Notes under the pieces: generated by a model | Databases searched by the model: none | What the model was told of the DNA's origin: nothing | What the model saw: the letters and a program-made list of their open reading frames with translations, nothing else | Assembly (NCBI GenBank): GCA_050014595.1 | Contig: JBEKDA010000002.1 | Span: 62,001-126,000, forward strand | Source: PALSA-129 sp050014595 | Lineage (GTDB): Bacteria > Acidobacteriota > Terriglobia > Bryobacterales > Bryobacteraceae | DNA length: 64,000 bases | Direction of reading: 5' to 3' | Made by a program: the position numbers and the translations under genes | In this document: positions 58,813 to 64,000 of the stretch, one piece after another | Numbering within the stretch: position 1 is the first letter of the stretch | Layout of the letters: each line of letters starts with the position of its first letter

Positions 58813-60033
58813 ATGAAGCGTTGGATCTGCGTCCTTGCGACAGCCGTCTCGACCATGGTTCTTGTTTCCTGCGAACGTCCGGCGCCCGCGGTCCATGCGG
58901 CCACGACCCCCGCTGCAACGGCCAAGGCGCCGGACGCTAAACGCGAGGTTCGCGTCACCGGCGTCATCCAGGCCGTCCACGCTTCCAAAGTCCTCGTACC
59001 GGCCATCACCGGCCAATACAACCGCATGACCCTCACCCGCATCATTGCCGGCGGATCCCACGTCTCGGCCGGCGACCCAATCGCCAGCTTCGATGCCACC
59101 GTTCAGATGGATGCCGCCCGCGATGCCCAGGCCAAGGGTGACGACCTCGGCCACCAGGCCGATCAGAAGCGTGCCCAGAACCGCGCCGACGCCGAAAAAC
59201 GCGCCACCGATTTGCAGCAGGCCGAAGCCGATCTCGCCAAAGCTAAGATCGAGTTGCGCAAGGGTCCGGTGATCTCTGAGATCGAAAGGCTGCAAGACGA
59301 AGAGAAGGCCCGCATCGCCACCCTCCACGTCGAAAGTTTGAAAAAATCCAACGCGCTCCATGATCAGGCCGATGCCGCCGCCCTGCGTATCCTCGAATTG
59401 CAGCGAGACCGCCAGAGGGTGGCTCTCGAACGGGCCCAGACCAACGTCGGCAGGCTCGACGTCAAAGCCCCTCTCGCCGGCATGGTCGCCCTCGAGAATC
59501 TCAACCGCGGTAATTCCCTCGGCCACGCTCAGGAGGGCGATCAACTCTATCGCGGCCAGCCCCTCGTGAGCATCTTCGATCCTTCCGAGATGCGCGTCCG
59601 TTGCAGTGTCGGGGAACCCGATATCGAAGCCATCGTGCCGGGCAGCAAGGCCAGCGTCTACCTGGACGCCTATCCCGATCTGGTGCTGCCCGCCCACTTC
59701 GAATTCGCCAGTCCGGTGGCCTCCGCCGGTCTCAACAGCCCCATCAAAACATTTACCGCCGTCTTTCGCATCGACAAAACCGACCCTCATCTGCTCCCGG
59801 ATCTTTCCGCCGCGGTGGTCATCGAGCCCAAGTCCGCCGCGCCACAGGACAATAGGAGGGCGGACGCCCCCGTCCGCGCGCGACCCCCTGGTCGCGCCGC
59901 TCTTGCGCCCGTTCTCAACCCTTCCGCGCCACAAGACCATAGGAGGGCAGACGCCCTCGTCTGCGCGCGACCCCCTGGTCGCGCTCTTGCGCTCATCGTC
60001 AACCCCTTCGCCGCACAGGACCCTGGCAAATGA
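58813..60033 (+). CDS. Lipoprotein periplasmic adaptor (HlyD/MacA-like) with repeat-derived tail
   Basis: A 406-residue adaptor. Signal peptide with lipobox 'VLVSC' (C20), barrel-sandwich halves around a long hairpin ('AQAKGDDLGHQADQKRAQNR' to 'LQRDRQRVALERAQTNVGRL'), and 'VKAPLAGMVALENLNRGNSL'. The domain ends near residue 345. The last 60 residues are two Arg/Pro/Ala-rich units ('RRADAPVRARPPGR', 'RRADALVCARPPGR') encoded by two tandem copies of dispersed repeat B. The stop overlaps the next adaptor start (ATGA). First of a four-gene export operon. Confidence 0.85.
   Translation: MKRWICVLATAVSTMVLVSCERPAPAVHAATTPAATAKAPDAKREVRVTGVIQAVHASKVLVPAITGQYNRMTLTRIIAGGSHVSAGDPIASFDATVQMDAARDAQAKGDDLGHQADQKRAQNRADAEKRATDLQQAEADLAKAKIELRKGPVISEIERLQDEEKARIATLHVESLKKSNALHDQADAAALRILELQRDRQRVALERAQTNVGRLDVKAPLAGMVALENLNRGNSLGHAQEGDQLYRGQPLVSIFDPSEMRVRCSVGEPDIEAIVPGSKASVYLDAYPDLVLPAHFEFASPVASAGLNSPIKTFTAVFRIDKTDPHLLPDLSAAVVIEPKSAAPQDNRRADAPVRARPPGRAALAPVLNPSAPQDHRRADALVCARPPGRALALIVNPFAAQDPGK
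59841..60010 (+). repeat. Two in-frame tandem copies of dispersed repeat B
   Basis: Units start at 59841 and 59928 (87-base period; the second is 84 bases). Each has the hairpins GGACG/CGTCC-like and GCGACC/GGTCGC-like. The inverted noncoding copy at 16263-16323 matches over about 60 bases. A third start of the unit (GCACAGGAC) follows at about 60013. Confidence 0.8.
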
Positions 60034-61286
60034 CCCCTGGCCGCAAGCGCTTCCGGTTTTGGCTTACCTTGCTCGTAGTTCTCCTGGTCGTCGGTGGCTC
60101 GGCCGCCGGCATCTACCGCCTGCGCAAAGTCCAGGCCGACGTCTCATTTCCCGTCGCCCAGGCGCGCCACGGCGATTTCCTGGTCATCGTTCGCTGCCGC
60201 GGTGAACTCAAAGCCGCCCGCTCCGTCGAAATCTATACCCCCATGGTCCCCAATCTCCGCATCGCCTGGATGGCGCCGTCCGGAGAAAACGTCCAACAAG
60301 ACGACCCCATCGTCCGCTTCGATTCCAGTTCCTCCCAGCAGGATCTGGCCAAAAAGGAAGCCCAGCTTAAGTCGGCCTCCGCCGCCTTGGACCAGTGGGT
60401 CGCCCAGTCGCGCATTACCGTCGAACAGGACAAAAGCGACCTGTCGGATGCGCGGTTCGCCGTCGAGAATGCCACGGTACAAGCCTCCCTCCAGGAGATC
60501 AAAAGCAAAATCGAGGGAGAAGAGGCTCGCATCGACCTCGCTATCGCCCAACAGAAATTGAAAGTGGCGCAAGCTACCGTGGATCTCCACGCCGTCGCCG
60601 ACCGCTCCAAGCTGGCCTCCCTCACTCGCCTCCGTGACCAGGCCCAGGCCGATGTCGATATTACCAAGGCGCGCATCGCTCAAATGGAAGTCAAGGCCCC
60701 CAGCAGCGGCTTCCTCACCTTCAACCTCAATTACCAGGGCTCCATCGGCGGCAACGACGCCAAGCCCTACAAGGTCGGCGACACCGTTTATTCCGGAATG
60801 AACCTCGGGGAAATCCCCGACCTCTCCACCCTGCAACTCTCCGGCAGCATCGAGGAAACCGACCGCGGCCGCATTGCCCAGAACCAGGACGTGATCGTCC
60901 GCATCGACGCATTACCGGAGCTGTCGCTGCCCGCCAGGCTCGACGTCATTTCTCCCCTGGCTGAGGTGACCATGACCGAGTGGCCGCCCACCCGCAGCTT
61001 CCGCGCCTCCGCCAACATTACCAAAAAGGATCCGCGCCTGCGCCCTGGCATGAACGGCGGCATGGACATCGTCGTAAATCGTGTGCCCAACGCCATCAGC
61101 ATTCCCGCCAAGGCCTTATTCACGCGCGACGGCAAGCCCGTTGTGTACATCGTCGACGGCGGCGCTTACCGCCCGGTCGAAGTGCAAGTCGAGGCCCGCA
61201 ATCCCGACGAGGTGGCCATCTCCGGAATCGCCCCCGGCGCTACCGTGGCGCTGGTGGATGTTTCCAGGAAGGAAGCTAAGAAATGA
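60030..61286 (+). CDS. HlyD-like periplasmic adaptor, second
   Basis: A 418-residue adaptor with an N-terminal membrane anchor (about residues 9-27), the biotinyl-lipoyl halves around a hairpin ('LDQWVAQSRITVEQDKSDLS' and 'TRLRDQAQADVDITKARIAQ'), then 'VKAPSSGFLTFNLNYQGSIG' and a beta-barrel domain ending 'SGIAPGATVALVDVS'. It overlaps both neighbours by ATGA. Related to, but clearly distinct from, the adaptors either side, so the three may stack into one long periplasmic channel or serve alternative partners. Confidence 0.85.
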   Translation: MTPGRKRFRFWLTLLVVLLVVGGSAAGIYRLRKVQADVSFPVAQARHGDFLVIVRCRGELKAARSVEIYTPMVPNLRIAWMAPSGENVQQDDPIVRFDSSSSQQDLAKKEAQLKSASAALDQWVAQSRITVEQDKSDLSDARFAVENATVQASLQEIKSKIEGEEARIDLAIAQQKLKVAQATVDLHAVADRSKLASLTRLRDQAQADVDITKARIAQMEVKAPSSGFLTFNLNYQGSIGGNDAKPYKVGDTVYSGMNLGEIPDLSTLQLSGSIEETDRGRIAQNQDVIVRIDALPELSLPARLDVISPLAEVTMTEWPPTRSFRASANITKKDPRLRPGMNGGMDIVVNRVPNAISIPAKALFTRDGKPVVYIVDGGAYRPVEVQVEARNPDEVAISGIAPGATVALVDVSRKEAKK

Positions 61287-62566
61287 AATTCCGTATCCTG
61301 GTCGCCGCAGCCATCCTCGCCGTTATCGCCGCCGCGGCCTTCGGCACCAGGAAACTCGTCAGGGCGGTCACCACCCAAACCGTCGCGGATTTGCCTTCCA
61401 CCAAGGTCCGCCGTGGCCGCGTCACCATTTCCGTGACAGCCCGCGGCGAGCTCCAGGGCGGCAATACCGAAATGATCGTCGTCCCTCCCACCGGCGCCGA
61501 TTCCAGCGCCATCACCTTCCTCCGCGAGCCCGGTGAGGCGGTCGAAGCCGGCGACACTGTCGTCGAGTTCGATACCACCTTGCAGGAGTACAACCTGCGC
61601 GAAGCCGAAGCCGATCTGGCCGAAGCCGAGCAGATGGTGATTCAGGCGCAAGCTACCAGCCAGTCCGGCGACGAAGAGAACCGCTACGCCCTGCTCGCGG
61701 CGCAATCCGACGTCAAGCTGGCCGAGTTGGCGGTGCGCTCCAACAAGATACAGCCGGCCCTCAAGGCGCGCCAGAACGACATCGCCCTGGAAGCGGCCCA
61801 GGGCCGCCTCCACCAGGCTGAGCAGAACCTCGCCAACAAGACCGCCAATACCACCGCCGGCGTGGCCATTCAACAAGCCAATCTCGGTAAGGCCAAAGTC
61901 ACCGCCGAAATGAATCGCAAGATCATCGAGGGCATGAGCGTCAAGGCCAAAACCTCCGGTTACGTCAACATTCAGCCCAACACCAGTGGGAACTCGTGGT
62001 ACTACAGCGGCATGACCTTCCAATTGCTGCAACTCGGCGACACCGTCTACTCCGGTATGGCCGTGGCCCAGATTCCCGACATGCAAAACTGGGAAGTCGC
62101 CGCGCGCATCGGCGAGTTGGATCGCGGCCATTTGGCCGTGGGCCAGAAGGTGTCCCTTACCGTAGTGGCCCTTCCCGGCAAATCCTTCGGCGGCCGCGTC
62201 AAAACCGTCGGCGGCACCACCGGCTCCCCCTGGGACCGCCATTTCGATTGCCGCATCACCCTCGAACAGCCCGCGCCTGAAATGCGCCCCGGTATGACTT
62301 CCAACATGCTCATTACCGCCGAATCGCTCGACGATGTCCTCTGGATTCCCTCGCAAGCCCTCTACGAAAGCGACGGCAAGACCTTTGTCTATATGCGCTC
62401 GCCCAAAGGTTTCATGCCCCACGACGTCACTTTGATGAACCGCAGCGAGTCTCAGGCCGTCGTCAAAGGACTCAACGAAGGCGACGTCGTCGCCATGTCC
62501 AATCCCGATCAGCAGGCCAAGCCTGCCGGACCGCAAAACGGCGCCATGCAGGCGCTAAAAAAATGA
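61283..62566 (+). CDS. HlyD-like periplasmic adaptor, third
   Basis: A 427-residue adaptor with an N-terminal anchor ('ILVAAAILAVIAAAAFG'), hairpin region ('ALEAAQGRLHQAEQNLANKT') and 'VKAKTSGYVNIQPNTSGNSW'. The barrel and membrane-proximal domains include 'LDRGHLAVGQKVSLTVVALP' and 'VLWIPSQALYESDGKTFVYM'. It overlaps the preceding adaptor and the permease by four bases each. MacA-type adaptors couple to MacB-type permeases, matching the next gene. Confidence 0.85.
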   Translation: MKFRILVAAAILAVIAAAAFGTRKLVRAVTTQTVADLPSTKVRRGRVTISVTARGELQGGNTEMIVVPPTGADSSAITFLREPGEAVEAGDTVVEFDTTLQEYNLREAEADLAEAEQMVIQAQATSQSGDEENRYALLAAQSDVKLAELAVRSNKIQPALKARQNDIALEAAQGRLHQAEQNLANKTANTTAGVAIQQANLGKAKVTAEMNRKIIEGMSVKAKTSGYVNIQPNTSGNSWYYSGMTFQLLQLGDTVYSGMAVAQIPDMQNWEVAARIGELDRGHLAVGQKVSLTVVALPGKSFGGRVKTVGGTTGSPWDRHFDCRITLEQPAPEMRPGMTSNMLITAESLDDVLWIPSQALYESDGKTFVYMRSPKGFMPHDVTLMNRSESQAVVKGLNEGDVVAMSNPDQQAKPAGPQNGAMQALKK

Positions 62567-63804
62567 TCTTCTCCGATATCGGCCAGGCTATGGCCAACCT
62601 GCGGGCGCAGAAGACCCGCACTCTGCTCACAGCCTTGGGCATCGTTTTCGGCGTCGGCTCGGTCATCGGGATGCTGGCCATTGGCTCCGGCGCCAAGGAG
62701 GAGTCCCTCCGCTTCATCGAGCAGCTTGGCGTGCGCAACGTCCTCATCGATTCGCGGCCCACCACCAGCTATGAAGCCATGCAACAGCGCCGCAAATCCT
62801 CGCCCGGTCTTTCCGATCGCGACGTCCGCATCCTCAAGGCCAACATCGAATCCCTCGAATTGCTGTCGGCGCGCCGCACCATGCATCCCTCCCAGGTGCT
62901 TCCCAAGCCGTCGCACGACGTGCCGGAACTATATGGCGTCGATCCCGCCTACGGACCCATCCACAGCCTCCATCTGGCCGAGGGCCAGTTCTTCAGCGAA
63001 GGCGACAACCTGGCCAGCGCCACCGTCTGCGTGCTCGGAGAATCCGCCAAGGTCAATATGTTGGGCTATGCGCCCGCCGTCGGCAAGTTCATCAAGGTGA
63101 ACGATACCTGGCTTCGCGTGGTGGGCGTTCTCAACGAGCAACTCATGGCCGGTTCCACCTCCAACGGCGGCAGCATGCAGGACATCAACAACATCGTTTA
63201 TGTCCCTCGCAATACCTTTCAGTACCGTTTCTGGGACAACAGCGCGGACATGAAGGACGATCTGGATGGCATCGAGATCCGCTTGCGCGCCGATGCCGAC
63301 AGCATCGAGGTGGCCAAGGTGGTCACCGCGGTCTTGAACTCCACCCACCACAATACTCAGGATTTCACCGTGACCATTCCCGCCGCCTTGCTGGCGCAGC
63401 AGAAACGCACGCAAACCATTTTCACCTACGTCATGGTGGCCATCGCGGCCATCTCGCTGCTGGTAGGCGGCATCGGCATCATGAACATCGTGCTCGCCAC
63501 GGTGCTCGAGCGCACCCGCGAGATCGGCATCCGCCGCTCGGTGGGCGCGCGCCGTTTCGACATCGTGCGCCAGTTCCTCACCGAATCCGTGCTCATCTCG
63601 ATGGGCGGCGGCCTGCTGGGGATCGCCTTCGGCTTCTTCCTCGCGTGGCTGATCGCGCGCACCGCCGAATGGAAGACCATTGTCACCACGTCCTCCGTGG
63701 TGATCGCGTTCGGCGTCTCAGTCTTCGTCGGAATCGTCTTCGGAATCTACCCCGCCATGAAAGCCTCGCGCATCAATCCAATCGACGCCCTGCGCTATGA
63801 ATAG
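62563..63804 (+). CDS. MacB-like ABC permease without ATPase domain
   Basis: A 413-residue permease: first membrane helix (about 20-42), periplasmic MacB core, then three C-terminal helices with the FtsX signature 'RTREIGIRRSVGARRFDIVR' and the end 'INPIDALRYE'. Full MacB has an N-terminal ATPase; here only the permease part exists, so a separate ATP-binding subunit is expected. None is found within this operon, which ends at a repeat and a convergent gene. The substrate is unknown. Confidence 0.85.
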   Translation: MIFSDIGQAMANLRAQKTRTLLTALGIVFGVGSVIGMLAIGSGAKEESLRFIEQLGVRNVLIDSRPTTSYEAMQQRRKSSPGLSDRDVRILKANIESLELLSARRTMHPSQVLPKPSHDVPELYGVDPAYGPIHSLHLAEGQFFSEGDNLASATVCVLGESAKVNMLGYAPAVGKFIKVNDTWLRVVGVLNEQLMAGSTSNGGSMQDINNIVYVPRNTFQYRFWDNSADMKDDLDGIEIRLRADADSIEVAKVVTAVLNSTHHNTQDFTVTIPAALLAQQKRTQTIFTYVMVAIAAISLLVGGIGIMNIVLATVLERTREIGIRRSVGARRFDIVRQFLTESVLISMGGGLLGIAFGFFLAWLIARTAEWKTIVTTSSVVIAFGVSVFVGIVFGIYPAMKASRINPIDALRYE

Positions 63805-63813
63805 CCCACCTGT

Positions 63814-63838
63814 GCGAGCCGCGACCGTAAGGGAGCGG
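63814..63838 (+). repeat. Dispersed repeat family A, copy 4
   Basis: One substitution from the copy at 4776-4800. It lies ten bases after the permease stop, between convergent genes. Confidence 0.75.
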
Positions 63839-63875
63839 AGGCCCACTATTACCCAAACATCACGCCGTCAAATTC

Positions 63876-64000
63876 CTAGCTCTCCAGCACTGCCGTCAGC
63901 GTGATATTCGTCTTATACAGCTTCGATACCGGGCATCCGCTCTTGGCGGCCTGCACGGCCGTGTCGAACGCCGCTTGGCTCGCGCCCGGAATCTTGCCCT
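63876..64000 (-). CDS. OsmC/Ohr-family protein, C-terminal part
   Basis: The last 40 codons of a gene cut by the window edge. The text 'ASQAAFDTAVQAAKSGCPVS' followed by 'KLYKTNITLTAVLES' and a stop matches the OsmC family end, with the second reactive cysteine in 'GCPVS'. These proteins reduce organic peroxides with paired cysteines. The first cysteine would lie outside the window. Confidence 0.75.
   Translation of the reverse strand, partial: GKIPGASQAAFDTAVQAAKSGCPVSKLYKTNITLTAVLES

Overview
The window looks like the chromosome of an Acidobacteriota member of the Solibacter/Bryobacter type. It has high G+C, two PadR-regulated 'orphan' MacB-like permeases of the ADOP kind, and a secreted protein ending in the Solibacter-type C-terminal domain (TIGR03437). 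Several palindromic dispersed repeat families lie between genes. The taxonomic call is inference from gene families, not from a marker gene; no rRNA or tRNA was seen.

Layout. 1-4.0 kb: a pair of small EamA/SMR-like membrane proteins, then PadR + ADOP permease. 4.0-10.9 kb: a VapBC-like toxin-antitoxin pair, a 1321-residue NRPS-like protein (adenylation + carrier + membrane/hexapeptide terminal region of the poly-lysine-synthase type), a Phd/RelE-like pair and a Fic protein. 10.9-11.6 kb: a gene-poor stretch with repeats and a gene remnant. 11.6-18.9 kb: a tripartite RND efflux operon and a methyltransferase. 18.9-24.8 kb: sialidase-like protein, thioredoxin-fold protein, ornithine cyclodeaminase-like protein, aminotransferase, amino-acid permease. 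25-28 kb: a second ADOP permease + PadR. 28.1-38.2 kb and 54.9-58.6 kb: surface-polysaccharide genes (GMC oxidoreductase, epimerase, a GT2-GtrA-GT-C fusion, O-antigen ligase, ArnT-like transferase, AsnB). 58.8-63.8 kb: a four-gene ABC-type export operon with three adaptors and one permease. The right edge cuts an OsmC-like gene.

The most interesting region is 38.2-54.8 kb: 15 phage-structural genes (plus one frameshift extension), all on the minus strand and tightly packed. The order is terminase small-subunit position, large terminase, portal, scaffold, P22-like coat, connectors, tail tube, a G/GT-type tail chaperone with a textbook -1 slippery heptamer, a very short tape measure, tail-tip proteins, a hub with a gpL-like four-cysteine motif, and a large distal protein. 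I see no integrase, repressor, replication or lysis gene, and the cluster abuts polysaccharide genes directly. Together with the short tape measure this resembles a gene transfer agent or another domesticated particle. A 10-bp stem with a T-rich tail sits just upstream of the first gene and may gate its transcription.

Repeats. Palindromic families recur at gene borders. One (about 85 bp per unit) also occurs as two in-frame tandem copies inside the end of an export-adaptor gene, adding about 60 residues.
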